Positions 42,287-53,693 of a stretch of 64,000 bases of DNA are shown piece after piece. The first letter of the stretch is position 1. The number at the start of each line of letters is the position of its first letter. Below the pieces are notes generated by a model that saw only the letters and a program-made list of their open reading frames with translations, ran no database searches and had not been told where the DNA came from. Source of the stretch: Streptomyces sp. PsTaAH-137 (GTDB lineage: Bacteria > Actinomycetota > Actinomycetes > Streptomycetales > Streptomycetaceae); contig NZ_QLLY01000011.1 of the NCBI RefSeq assembly GCF_003259365.1, positions 62,001-126,000 on the forward strand, given 5' to 3'. The position numbers were made by a program, and so were the translations under genes.

Positions 42287-42610
42287 TCAGGCGCCGGTGC
42301 TGCCGAACTCGCGCTCCAGGGAGGCGATCTGGTTGGAACCGAGACCGCGGACCCGGCGGGATTCGGAGATCCCGAGGCGCTCCATGATCTGCTTGGCGCG
42401 GACCTTGCCCACGCCCGGCAGGGACTCGAGCAGGGCGGAGACCTTCATCTTGCCGATGACGTCGTTCTCCTGGCCCTGCTTGATGACCTCGTGCAGGGAG
42501 GCGCCGGAGTGCTTGAGTCGATTCTTGACCTCGGCCCGCTCCCGGCGAGCCGCGGCGGCCTTTTCGAGCGCGGCTGCGCGCTGTTCAGGGGTAAGGGGCG
42601 GAAGAGCCAC
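42287..42610 (-). CDS. mihF: Actinobacterial integration host factor (sIHF)
   Basis: This nucleoid protein has 107 aa from the GTG at 42610; the longer frame adds a non-conserved 21 residues. A basic N-terminal helix (EKAAAARRERAEVKNRLK) precedes a helix-two-turns-helix DNA-binding domain (LLESLPGVGKVRAKQIMERL, about 60-90). In S. coelicolor sIHF binds DNA without sequence preference, affects topoisomerase activity, sporulation and antibiotic production. Length equals the characterised protein. Confidence 0.95.
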   Translation of the reverse strand: MALPPLTPEQRAAALEKAAAARRERAEVKNRLKHSGASLHEVIKQGQENDVIGKMKVSALLESLPGVGKVRAKQIMERLGISESRRVRGLGSNQIASLEREFGSTGA

Positions 42611-42885
42611 GCCTACGTCACCTCGGATGTCGAACTGTCGGATACGGACCGGTGCGGAACCTAGTCGCCCCACACCTGGTGAGCAACGAACAACGCCCTT
42701 GCCTGCGTTCGCCCGTTCGCTCTCGTCGGAGACTAGCGGCCACGGCGGTCAGAGTCAGCGAGAACAGCGGAAAAGTCCTGGTCAGCCTTGCCCAGGACGC
42801 ATATTTCGGGCATATCGTCTGCTAAATCGGTCAGGATTCGGACGCTCGGCCAAAGGTCGGCACGCAGTGCCACCCCCGAGAGGCG

Positions 42886-43734
42886 TCAGTTCGCCGTCCC
42901 GACCGCCTCACGCACCTCGTCCGCGAACCGCACGGCCGCGTCCCGCAGCGCCGTCACGGAGGGCCCTTCCTTGAGGACCGCACGACTCACGTTCGGTACG
43001 ACGTTGTGGACCGCGGAGCCGAAGACGGCCGGGAGATCGGCGGCCGTGGCGCCCTGCGCGCCGATGCCGGGCGCGAGGAGCGGGCCGTTGATGTCGAGCG
43101 CGTAGGAGGACAGGTCGCCCAGGGTCGCGCCGACGACCGCGCCGAAGGAGCCCATGGGGGCCGCGTCGGCGTTCTCCTCGGCGAGGTGCGCGAGCATCGT
43201 GGCGCCCACGTTCTTCCCGTCGGCCCGCACGGCGTGCTGGACCTCGCCGCCCTCCGGGTTGGAGGTCAGCGCGAGGACGAAGAGCCCGGCGCCGGACTCG
43301 CGCGCCAGGTCGACGGCGGGCCTGAGCGAGCCGTAGCCGAGGTAGGGCGACACGGTCAGGGCGTCCACGAACAGCGGGGAGTCCCGGTGCAGGTAGGTCT
43401 GCGCGTACGCGGCCATGGTGGAGCCGATGTCGCCGCGCTTGGCGTCCATGACGACGAGGGTGCCCGCGGCGCGCAGGTCGGCGACCGCCCGCTCCAGGAC
43501 GGCGACGCCGCGCGAGCCGAACCGCTCGAAGAAGGCCATCTGCGGCTTGACCACGGCGACCGTCTCCGCCAGCGCCTCGACGCTGGTCCGGGTGAAGGTC
43601 TCCAGGCCCGCGATGTCGTCCTTCAGGCCCCAGGAGGCCAGCAGGGCGGCGTGCGGGTCGATGCCGACGCAGAGCGGGCCGCGCTCGTCCATGACACGGC
43701 GCAGACGCGCGCCGAAGGGCTCCAGGACCGTCAT
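42886..43734 (-). CDS. pyrF: Orotidine 5'-phosphate decarboxylase (type 2)
   Basis: The protein of 282 aa catalyses the last UMP-forming step. It is the longer type 2 OMP decarboxylase with catalytic VVMDAKRGDIGSTMAAYA (Lys-Asp tetrad), GPLCVGIDPHAALLASWG and GAVVGATLGD. The start overlaps the pyrD stop by four bases (ATGA). It is the last gene of the pyr cluster on the minus strand. The 275 bases between its stop and sIHF hold no gene. Confidence 0.96.
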   Translation of the reverse strand: MTVLEPFGARLRRVMDERGPLCVGIDPHAALLASWGLKDDIAGLETFTRTSVEALAETVAVVKPQMAFFERFGSRGVAVLERAVADLRAAGTLVVMDAKRGDIGSTMAAYAQTYLHRDSPLFVDALTVSPYLGYGSLRPAVDLARESGAGLFVLALTSNPEGGEVQHAVRADGKNVGATMLAHLAEENADAAPMGSFGAVVGATLGDLSSYALDINGPLLAPGIGAQGATAADLPAVFGSAVHNVVPNVSRAVLKEGPSVTALRDAAVRFADEVREAVGTAN

Positions 43735-44834
43735 GCGGACACCTTCTTCACATCGGCGCCGACGGCGTCGGCGAGCGTGGCGTACGGGGAGTTGTTCAGG
43801 CGGGCGGCGAGGCCCTTGTGGATCGCGCGGGCGTAGAACGGGCCCTCGTAGATGAAGGCCGAGTAGCCCTGGATGAGCGTGGCGCCGGCGAGGATGCGCT
43901 GCCAGGCGTCCTCGGCGTTCTCGATGCCGCCGACGCCCACGAGGGTGATCCGGTCCCCCACGCGCGCGTAGAGGCGCCTGAGGACCTCCAGGGAGCGTTC
44001 CTTCAGGGGCGCGCCGGACAGGCCGCCGGTCTCGTTCACGACGTCGCCCGTGGTCTTCAGGCCCTCGCGGGAGATCGTCGTGTTCGTGGCGATGATGCCG
44101 TCCAGGCCCAGCTCGACGGCCAGGTCGGCGACGGCGTCGACGTCCTCGTCGGCGAGGTCGGGGGCGATCTTCACCAGGAGGGGGACGCGGCGCGAGCGCA
44201 CGGTGCGGTCGGCTGCCTCGCGCACGGCGGTCAGCAGAGGGCGCAGCGCCTCGGTGGCCTGGAGGTTGCGCAGGCCGGGCGTGTTCGGCGAGGAGACGTT
44301 GACCACGAGGTAGTCGGCGAAGGCGGCGAGCCGCTCGGTGGACTTCACGTAGTCGCCGACGGCCTCGGCCTCGGGCACGACCTTGGTCTTGCCGATGTTC
44401 ACGCCGACCGTGGTCCTGAACACCGGGTTGCGGGAGGCCAGGCGGGCCGCGACGGCCAGCGAGCCCTCGTTGTTGAAGCCCATGCGGTTGATGAGGGCGC
44501 GGTCCTGCACGAGGCGGAAGAGGCGCTTCTTGGGGTTGCCGGGCTGCGGCTCGCCGGTGACCGTGCCGATCTCGATGTGGTCGAAGCCGAGCATCGACAT
44601 GCCGTCGATGGCGATGGCGTTCTTGTCGAAGCCGGCGGCGAGGCCGAACGGGCCGTGCATACGCAGACCGAGGGCCTCGGTGCGCAGCTCCTTGTGGCGG
44701 GGCGCGAGGGCCGCCGCCATGAAGGTGCGCAGGACAGGGGTGCGGGCCGCGAGCCGGATCCAGCGGAAGGCCAGGTAGTGGGCCTTCTCGGGGTCCATGC
44801 GCTTGAAGACGAGGTTGAAGAACAGCTTGTACAT
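43731..44834 (-). CDS. pyrD: Dihydroorotate dehydrogenase (class 2, quinone-dependent)
   Basis: This 367-aa flavoenzyme oxidises dihydroorotate at the membrane using quinone. The N-terminal amphipathic helix region (MYKLFFNLVFKRMDPEKAHY) marks class 2. FMN and substrate motifs include GLAAGFDKNAIAIDGM, VNVSSPNTPGLRNLQ with the catalytic Ser, and IATNTTISREGL. A strong terminator separates it from carB, and its pyrF neighbour is translationally coupled. Confidence 0.96.
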   Translation of the reverse strand: MYKLFFNLVFKRMDPEKAHYLAFRWIRLAARTPVLRTFMAAALAPRHKELRTEALGLRMHGPFGLAAGFDKNAIAIDGMSMLGFDHIEIGTVTGEPQPGNPKKRLFRLVQDRALINRMGFNNEGSLAVAARLASRNPVFRTTVGVNIGKTKVVPEAEAVGDYVKSTERLAAFADYLVVNVSSPNTPGLRNLQATEALRPLLTAVREAADRTVRSRRVPLLVKIAPDLADEDVDAVADLAVELGLDGIIATNTTISREGLKTTGDVVNETGGLSGAPLKERSLEVLRRLYARVGDRITLVGVGGIENAEDAWQRILAGATLIQGYSAFIYEGPFYARAIHKGLAARLNNSPYATLADAVGADVKKVSA

Positions 44835-44875
44835 GACTGAAGTCCTAGTGGTGCGCGCGAGGCGGTGGGCTCATG

Positions 44876-44908
44876 AAGAGGGGGACACCGTTTCGGTGTC
44901 CCCCTCTT
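44876..44908 (-). terminator. Strong hairpin between carB and pyrD
   Basis: A perfect 15-bp inverted repeat (44876-44890 with 44894-44908) has a TTT loop and lies seven bases past the carB stop, 42 before the pyrD start. It is strong enough to terminate the pyrR-carB transcript and so would reduce pyrD-pyrF expression or isolate it behind its own promoter. Confidence 0.85.
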
Positions 44909-44914
44909 GGGCTG

Positions 44915-48215
<3,301 letters not shown>

Positions 48216-48223
<8 letters not shown>

Positions 48224-49358
48224 GCTGGCCCTCCATCAGGGAGACGAAACGGTCGAACAGGTAGGCGGCGTCGTGCGGACCGGCCGCCGCCTCCGGGTGG
48301 TACTGGACGGAGAAGGCCGGCTGGTCGAGCAGCTGGAGGCCTTCGACGACCTGGTCGTTCAGGCAGACGTGCGAGACCTCGGCGCGGCCGAACGTCGTCT
48401 CGCTCACCTTGTCGAGCGGCGCGTCCACGGCGAAGCCGTGGTTGTGCGCGGTGACCTCGACCTTGCCGGTGGTGCGGTCCTGCACCGGCTGGTTGATGCC
48501 GCGGTGGCCGTACTTCAGCTTGTACGTGCCGAAGCCGAGGGCGCGGCCGAGGATCTGGTTGCCGAAGCAGATGCCGAAGAGCGGCGTCTTCCGCTCAAGG
48601 ACGGCGGTCATCAGCGCGACGGGGCCCTCTGCGGTGGCCGGGTCGCCCGGGCCGTTGGAGAAGAACACGCCGTCGGGGCCGACGGCGTAGACGTCGTCGG
48701 CGGTCGCCGTGGCGGGCAGCACGTGCACCTCGATGCCGCGCTCGGCCATGCGGTGCGGGGTCATGCCCTTGATGCCGAGGTCGATCGCGGCGACGGTGAA
48801 CTTCTTCTCGCCGATCGCCGGGACGACGTAGGCCTCCTTGGTGGCGACCTCCTCGTACAGGCTCGCGCCCTTCATCTGGGGCTGCGCCTGGACCTTCGCG
48901 ACGAGCTCGGCGTCGGCCGGGAGCGTCTCGCCGGAGAAGATGCCCGAGCGCATGGAGCCGCGCTCGCGCAGGTGGCGGGTGAGGGCGCGGGTGTCGATGC
49001 CGCTGATGCCGACGATGTCCTGGGCGACCAGCTCGTCGTCGAGCGAGCGCTTTGCGCGCCAGTTCGAGGGGATGCGGGCGGGGTCGCGCACGACGTACCC
49101 CGAGACCCAGATGCGGCTCGACTCGTCGTCCTCGTCGTTCCAGCCCGTGTTGCCGATCTGCGGGGCGGTGGCGACCACGATCTGGCGGTCGTACGACGGG
49201 TCGGTGAGGGTCTCCTGGTAGCCGGTCATGCCGGTGGAGAACACGGCCTCGCCGAAGGTCTCCCCCACGGCCCCGTAGGCACGGCCGCGGAACACCCGGC
49301 CGTCCTCCAGGACGAGAACGGCGGGAACCTTGCTGGTTCCCCTGGTGGAGGTGGTCAT
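48216..49358 (-). CDS. carA: Carbamoyl-phosphate synthase small (glutaminase) subunit
   Basis: This 380-aa subunit hydrolyses glutamine. The start is the ATG at 49358, which overlaps the PH-protein stop. Catalytic residues sit in PLFGICFGNQILGRALG (nucleophile Cys) and FSVQYHPEAAAGP (His-Glu). The N-terminal domain has VLVLEDGRVFRGRAYG and TGMTGYQETLTDPSY. The oxyanion motif reads GICFGNQ where most family members have GICLGHQ, a conservative difference. Confidence 0.97.
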
Positions 49359-49927
49359 CGTGCGGCGCCTTCCGTCGTGTTCTTCGTGTCGATCATGTTG
49401 TTGATGGCGGTGACCCACTCGGCCTGCTCGGCCGCCCGGTCCGAGCGGAACCCCGAGTCGATCAGCTTGTCGCCGTGGGCCCAGGTGACGATCAGCAGAC
49501 CGCCCTCCGTGAGCACCTTGCCCGCGATGCCCTTGTCGAGCCGGGCCTCGCGCAGCGCCTCCGTGGGGACGAAGAAGTCGCTCGCTCCCGGGCGTACGAC
49601 GTCCAGCCCCTCGTCGGTGAGGGTCAGCTCGACCCGGCTGCGGGTGCCGAGGCCGTGCGCCACGATGCGGTCGAGCCACTGCCCGGCGCTCGTGGAGCCG
49701 TGGTACCGGCCGCTCAGCTCAAGTTTCACCGCACCGCGCTCTTCGGGCGCGGCGGGCAGCGGCGGCAGGTCGCTCTGGAGCGTGCCGCGCCACTTCCAGC
49801 CCTGGCGCATCAGCCAGTAGACGAGCGCGATGAAGAGCAGCAGTCCGACGATCCAGCCGATCCGGTCGGGCCAGTCGGTCACGTCCGCCGACTTCTGTTC
49901 GGCGGCCAGTTGCAGCAGAGGTGTCAC
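49355..49927 (-). CDS. PH-like membrane protein inside the pyr operon
   Basis: The 190-aa product has one N-terminal membrane helix (about 24-43, IGWIVGLLLFIALVYWLM) and a C-terminal PH-like domain (about 70-180, GRYHGSTSAGQWLDRIVAHG and FFVPTEALREARLDKG). Its GTG start overlaps the pyrC stop and its stop overlaps the carA start, both by four bases, so it is translated with the pathway enzymes. Orthologues occupy the same position in other actinobacteria. No catalytic function is known. It may anchor or scaffold CarAB or PyrC at the membrane near quinone-linked PyrD, which is speculation. Confidence 0.85.
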   Translation of the reverse strand: MTPLLQLAAEQKSADVTDWPDRIGWIVGLLLFIALVYWLMRQGWKWRGTLQSDLPPLPAAPEERGAVKLELSGRYHGSTSAGQWLDRIVAHGLGTRSRVELTLTDEGLDVVRPGASDFFVPTEALREARLDKGIAGKVLTEGGLLIVTWAHGDKLIDSGFRSDRAAEQAEWVTAINNMIDTKNTTEGAAR

Positions 49928-51213
49928 GCGAGCTTCCCGTCGGCGAGGGTGGCCTTGCCCCGCAGCCAGGTGTGGGTGACGCGCCCCGGCAGCTCACGGC
50001 CCTCGTACGGGGTGTTGCGGCTGCGGGAGGCGAAGCCCGCGGGGTCAACGTCTCCACGGTAGTCGGCGTCGACCAGAACCAGGTTGGCGGGCTCACCTGC
50101 CGAGACGGGGCGTCCATGGCCGGTGGCCTGCCCGATCTCGGCGGGCTTGACGGACATCCGGTCGGCGACCCCGGCCCAGTCGAGCAGGCCCGTCTCGACC
50201 ATCGTCTGCTGGACGACGCTCAGCGCGGTCTCCAGGCCGACCATGCCCATGGCGGCGGCGGCCCACTCGCAGTCCTTGTCCTCGTGCGGGTGCGGGGCGT
50301 GGTCGGTGGCGACGATGTCGATGGTGCCGTCGGCGAGGGCCTCGCGCAGCGCCATCACGTCCTTCTCGGTGCGCAGCGGCGGGTTCACCTTGTAGACCGG
50401 GTTGTACGAGCGCACCAGCTCGTCGGTGAGGAGCAGGTGGTGCGGGGTGACCTCGGCGGTGACGTCGATGCCGCGGGACTTGGCCCAGCGCACGATCTCG
50501 ACGCTGCCGGCGGTCGACAGGTGGCAGATGTGGACGCGGGACCCGACGTGCTCGGCGAGCAGGACGTCCCGGGCGATGATCGATTCCTCGGCCACGGCGG
50601 GCCAGCCGCCCAGGCCCAGCTCGGCGGAGACGGTGCCCTCGTTCATCTGGGCGCCCTCGGTGAGGCGGGGCTCCTGCGCGTGCTGGGCGACGACGCCGCC
50701 GAAGGCCTTCACGTACTCCAGGGCGCGGCGCATGATCACGGCGTCGTGGACGCACTTGCCGTCGTCGGAGAAGACGGTGACGCCGGCGGCGGACTCGTGC
50801 ATGGCGCCCAGCTCGGCGAGCTTCTGCCCCTCCAGGCCGACGGTGACGGCGCCGATGGGCTGCACGTCGCAGTAACCGTGCTCCTGGCCGAGCCGGTAGA
50901 CCTGCTCGACGACGCCGGCGGTGTCGGCGACGGGGAAGGTGTTGGCCATGGCGAACACGGCGGTGTAGCCACCGGAGGCGGCGGCCCGCGTGCCGGTCAG
51001 GACGGTCTCGGAGTCCTCGCGGCCCGGCTCGCGCAGGTGGGTGTGGAGGTCGACGAGGCCCGGCAGGAGGACCTTGCCCTCGGCCTCGACGACGGTCTCG
51101 ACGCCCTCGGCGCTCAGCCCGGCACCGATCTCGGCGATCGTCTCGCCGTCGATCAGGACGTCCTGCGGCTCGCCGCCGAGCACCTTCGCACCACGGATCA
51201 GGATCTTGCTCAT
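49924..51213 (-). CDS. pyrC: Dihydroorotase
   Basis: The zinc amidohydrolase of 429 aa closes carbamoyl-aspartate to dihydroorotate. It is a class I DHOase: metal ligands are in LPGLVDLHTHLREPGREDSE (HxH) and VATDHAPHPHEDKDCEW (catalytic Asp), with VFSDDGKCVHDAVIM carrying the active-site loop. It lies six bases behind pyrB and overlaps the following PH-protein gene by four bases. Confidence 0.97.
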   Translation of the reverse strand: MSKILIRGAKVLGGEPQDVLIDGETIAEIGAGLSAEGVETVVEAEGKVLLPGLVDLHTHLREPGREDSETVLTGTRAAASGGYTAVFAMANTFPVADTAGVVEQVYRLGQEHGYCDVQPIGAVTVGLEGQKLAELGAMHESAAGVTVFSDDGKCVHDAVIMRRALEYVKAFGGVVAQHAQEPRLTEGAQMNEGTVSAELGLGGWPAVAEESIIARDVLLAEHVGSRVHICHLSTAGSVEIVRWAKSRGIDVTAEVTPHHLLLTDELVRSYNPVYKVNPPLRTEKDVMALREALADGTIDIVATDHAPHPHEDKDCEWAAAAMGMVGLETALSVVQQTMVETGLLDWAGVADRMSVKPAEIGQATGHGRPVSAGEPANLVLVDADYRGDVDPAGFASRSRNTPYEGRELPGRVTHTWLRGKATLADGKLA

Positions 51214-51218
51214 GTTCT

Positions 51219-52196
51219 TCAGTTCCCCTCGGTACGGGTGTGCGTGACGGCGGGCTCGTTGCCGCCCAGAAGCAGATAGAGGACGGCCATGCGGGTGTGG
51301 ACGCCGTTGGCGACCTGCTCGATGACCGTGCAGCGCTCGGAGTCGGCGACCTCGGCGGTGATCTCCATGCCGCGGACCATCGGGCCCGGGTGCATCACGA
51401 TGGCGTGCTCCGGCATCTTCGCCATGCGATCGCCGTCGAGGCCGTAGCGGCGGCTGTACTCGCGCTCGGTCGGGAAGAACGCGGCGTTCATCCGCTCGCG
51501 CTGCACGCGGAGCATCATCACGGCGTCGGTCTTCGGCAGCGTGCTGTCCAGGTCGTAGCTGACCTCGCAGGGCCAGGACTCGACGCCGACGGGCAGCAGG
51601 GTGGGCGGCGCGACGAGGGTGACCTCGGCGCCGAGGGTGTGCAGCAGGTCGACGTTCGAGCGGGCGACGCGGCTGTGCAGGACGTCGCCGACGAGGGTGA
51701 CGCGCTTGCCGTCCAGGCCCTGGCCGATCCCGGCGTCCCGGCCGACCAGGCGGCGGCGCATGGTGAAGGCGTCGAGCAGCGCCTGGGTGGGGTGCTGGTG
51801 GGTGCCGTCGCCCGCGTTGATGACCGGGGCGTCGATCCAGCCGGAGGTCGCGAGCCGGAACGGGGCGCCGGAGGCGCTGTGCCGGATGACGACCGCGTCG
51901 ACGCCCATGGCCTCCAGCGTCTGGGCGGTGTCCTTCAGGGACTCGCCCTTGGAGACGCTGGAGCCCTTGGCGGCGAAGTTGATGACGTCGGCGGACAGAC
52001 GCTTCTCGGCGGCCTCGAACGAGATCCGCGTCCGCGTCGAGTCCTCGAAGAAGAGGTTGCAGATGGTCCGGCCGCGCAGGGCGGGCAGCTTCTTGATGGG
52101 CCGGTCGGCGACCCGCGCCATCTCCTCGGCGGTGTCGAGGATGAGGACGGCGTCGTCGCGGGTGAGGTCGGCGGCCGAGATGAGGTGTCGCATCAT
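51219..52196 (-). CDS. pyrB: Aspartate carbamoyltransferase catalytic subunit
   Basis: The protein has 325 aa from the first of two tandem ATG codons at 52196, preceded by GGAG. Carbamoyl-phosphate contacts are in FFEDSTRTRISFEAAEKRL; substrate residues are in HPTQALLDAFTMRRRL and HPGPMVRGMEI. It makes N-carbamoyl-aspartate. No pyrI regulatory gene is present, as expected for actinobacteria. It is separated from pyrC by five bases. Confidence 0.97.
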   Translation of the reverse strand: MMRHLISAADLTRDDAVLILDTAEEMARVADRPIKKLPALRGRTICNLFFEDSTRTRISFEAAEKRLSADVINFAAKGSSVSKGESLKDTAQTLEAMGVDAVVIRHSASGAPFRLATSGWIDAPVINAGDGTHQHPTQALLDAFTMRRRLVGRDAGIGQGLDGKRVTLVGDVLHSRVARSNVDLLHTLGAEVTLVAPPTLLPVGVESWPCEVSYDLDSTLPKTDAVMMLRVQRERMNAAFFPTEREYSRRYGLDGDRMAKMPEHAIVMHPGPMVRGMEITAEVADSERCTVIEQVANGVHTRMAVLYLLLGGNEPAVTHTRTEGN

Positions 52197-52264
52197 CGGG
52201 GGTGCTCCGTAAGGAAGTTCAGGACGTTTCGGGGCATACGGGCGCGCGCGGGCGCACCTGTCTC

Positions 52265-52287
52265 GCCGTACGTGGCACACGTACGGC
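52265..52287 (-). repeat. Inverted repeat between pyrR and pyrB
   Basis: A perfect 10-bp palindrome GCCGTACGTG/CACGTACGGC with a 3-nt loop lies 11 bases past the pyrR stop, in the 102-bp leader of pyrB. It could be a weak terminator, an RNA-stability element or a protein site. I see no PyrR-loop consensus in it. Confidence 0.5.
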
Positions 52288-52298
52288 AGGAGAGGTGG

Positions 52299-52871
52299 CT
52301 ACTGCTCGGCCGCCTGGGGGTCCGGCTTGGCACCGAGCAGCACGGCGTCGCGGCCGTCCTCCTCGGCGAGCTGGACCTTGACCGTCTCCCGCAGCGACGT
52401 GGGGAGGTTCTTGCCGACGTAGTCGGCGCGGATCGGGAGTTCGCGGTGGCCGCGGTCGACGAGGACCGCGAGCTGCACGGCGCGCGGGCGCCCGATGTCG
52501 TTCAGTGCGTCGAGGGCGGCGCGGATGGTGCGGCCCGAGAAGAGCACGTCGTCGACGAGCACGACGAGCCGGCCGTCGATGCCCTCGGCGGGGATGTCGG
52601 TGCGGGCCAGGGCGCGCGGCGGGTGCATCCGCAGGTCGTCGCGGTACATCGTGATGTCGAGCGAGCCGACGGGGATGGCGCGGCCGGTGATCTCTCGGAG
52701 CTTGTCGGCCAAGCGGCGGGCGAGGAAGACGCCCCGCGTGGGAATGCCCAGGAGGACCACGTCCTCGGCGCCCTTGGCGCGCTCGACGATCTCGTGGGCG
52801 ATACGGGTCATCACCCGCGCGATGTCAGGGCCTTCGAGAACGGACCGGGCATCGGAATTTTGCGTGTCCAT
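52299..52871 (-). CDS. pyrR: PyrR, pyrimidine operon regulator / uracil phosphoribosyltransferase
   Basis: The 190-aa protein has a phosphoribosyltransferase fold with the PRPP loop RLVVLVDDVLFSGRTIRAAL. PyrR binds pyr mRNA in the presence of UMP and in actinobacteria blocks translation of the leader. The ATG at 52871 lies directly behind the hairpin described separately. It is the first gene of the pyr operon and faces bldD across a divergent intergenic region. Confidence 0.96.
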   Translation of the reverse strand: MDTQNSDARSVLEGPDIARVMTRIAHEIVERAKGAEDVVLLGIPTRGVFLARRLADKLREITGRAIPVGSLDITMYRDDLRMHPPRALARTDIPAEGIDGRLVVLVDDVLFSGRTIRAALDALNDIGRPRAVQLAVLVDRGHRELPIRADYVGKNLPTSLRETVKVQLAEEDGRDAVLLGAKPDPQAAEQ

Positions 52872-52881
52872 ACGAAACGGA

Positions 52882-52910
52882 CCCCCTTCTCCGCCTCACG
52901 GGACGGATCT
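52882..52910 (-). promoter_or_regulatory. PyrR-binding hairpin over the pyrR ribosome binding site
   Basis: On the minus strand the leader reads TCCG-TCC-CGTGAGG-CGGA followed by GAAGGGGG and, ten bases on, the pyrR ATG. The loop contains CCGTGAGG, matching the PyrR anti-terminator loop consensus CNGNGAGG. The closing TCCG/CGGA stem overlaps GGAGAAGGGGG, which is the ribosome binding site. PyrR with UMP bound should stabilise the hairpin and lower translation of the operon, as described in Mycobacterium smegmatis. Confidence 0.65.
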
Positions 52911-53047
52911 TAAAGGACGTCGGAATTGCGCCATCCACACTACCAGCCCGGAAACACCGCTGATCACCCCCCTGAAGGTGCGAGAACGCCGGATTCGGGA
53001 GATGGTCGGTACGGACCATTCGGCTTGACGCGGCCAAGTAACGCTGC

Positions 53048-53067
53048 GTAACCTCACAGTGAGTTAC
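53048..53067 (+). promoter_or_regulatory. BldD-box-like palindrome upstream of bldD
   Basis: GTAACCTCACAGTGAGTTAC is a near-perfect palindrome that holds a TCAC and an AGTGA element, the pieces of the known BldD consensus (AGTGA and TCACC). It lies 48 bases upstream of the bldD start at 53115. BldD represses its own promoter in S. coelicolor, so an autoregulatory site is likely. A further AGTGA occurs at 53090. Confidence 0.6.
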
Positions 53068-53114
53068 CAGCCACGCGGCGCAGCCGCTAAGTGATGCAGT
53101 GTCCGGGGAGCTAT

Positions 53115-53615
53115 ATGTCCAGCGAATACGCCAAACAGCTCGGGGCGAAGCTCCGCGCGATCCGTACCCAGCAGGGCCTTTCCCTCCACGGTGTCGAGGA
53201 GAAGTCCCAGGGCCGCTGGAAGGCGGTCGTGGTCGGTTCGTACGAGCGCGGCGACCGTGCCGTGACCGTGCAGCGCCTCGCCGAGCTGGCGGACTTCTAC
53301 GGCGTGCCGGTTCAGGAGCTGCTGCCGGGCACCACCCCGGGCGGAGCCGCCGAGCCCCCGCCGAAGCTGGTCCTGGACCTTGAGCGGCTGGCCCACGTGC
53401 CGCCGGAGAAGGCGGGCCCGCTGCAGCGCTATGCCGCGACGATCCAGTCGCAGCGCGGTGACTACAACGGCAAGGTGCTGTCGATCCGCCAGGACGACCT
53501 GCGCACCCTCGCCGTCATCTACGACCAGTCGCCCTCGGTCCTGACCGAGCAGCTGATCAGCTGGGGCGTGCTCGACGCCGACGCGCGCCGCGCCGTGGCC
53601 CACGAAGAGGCCTGA
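53115..53615 (+). CDS. bldD: BldD, c-di-GMP-responsive master developmental repressor
   Basis: The 166-aa protein starts at the ATG at 53115 with GGGGAG just upstream. The N-terminal XRE-type helix-turn-helix (about 5-68, LRAIRTQQGLSLHGVEEKS) binds DNA. The C-terminal domain has the c-di-GMP signature RGD-(8)-RQDD at residues 114-128, the same numbering as the studied protein. BldD bound to tetrameric c-di-GMP dimerises and represses sporulation genes during vegetative growth. It is divergent from pyrR and ends at a bidirectional terminator. Confidence 0.98.
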   Translation: MSSEYAKQLGAKLRAIRTQQGLSLHGVEEKSQGRWKAVVVGSYERGDRAVTVQRLAELADFYGVPVQELLPGTTPGGAAEPPPKLVLDLERLAHVPPEKAGPLQRYAATIQSQRGDYNGKVLSIRQDDLRTLAVIYDQSPSVLTEQLISWGVLDADARRAVAHEEA

Positions 53616-53656
53616 GCCTGATCCGGCCGACGGGCCACCAGAGCAGAAACGTCACA

Positions 53657-53690
53657 CCGAGGGGCGGAGCCGACCGGCTCCGCCCCTCGG
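53657..53690. terminator. Bidirectional terminator between bldD and the PLP decarboxylase
   Basis: A perfect 16-bp inverted repeat (CCGAGGGGCGGAGCCG with its complement, 53657-53672 and 53675-53690) separates the convergent stops. It should serve both genes. Confidence 0.85.
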
Positions 53691-53693
53691 GCG

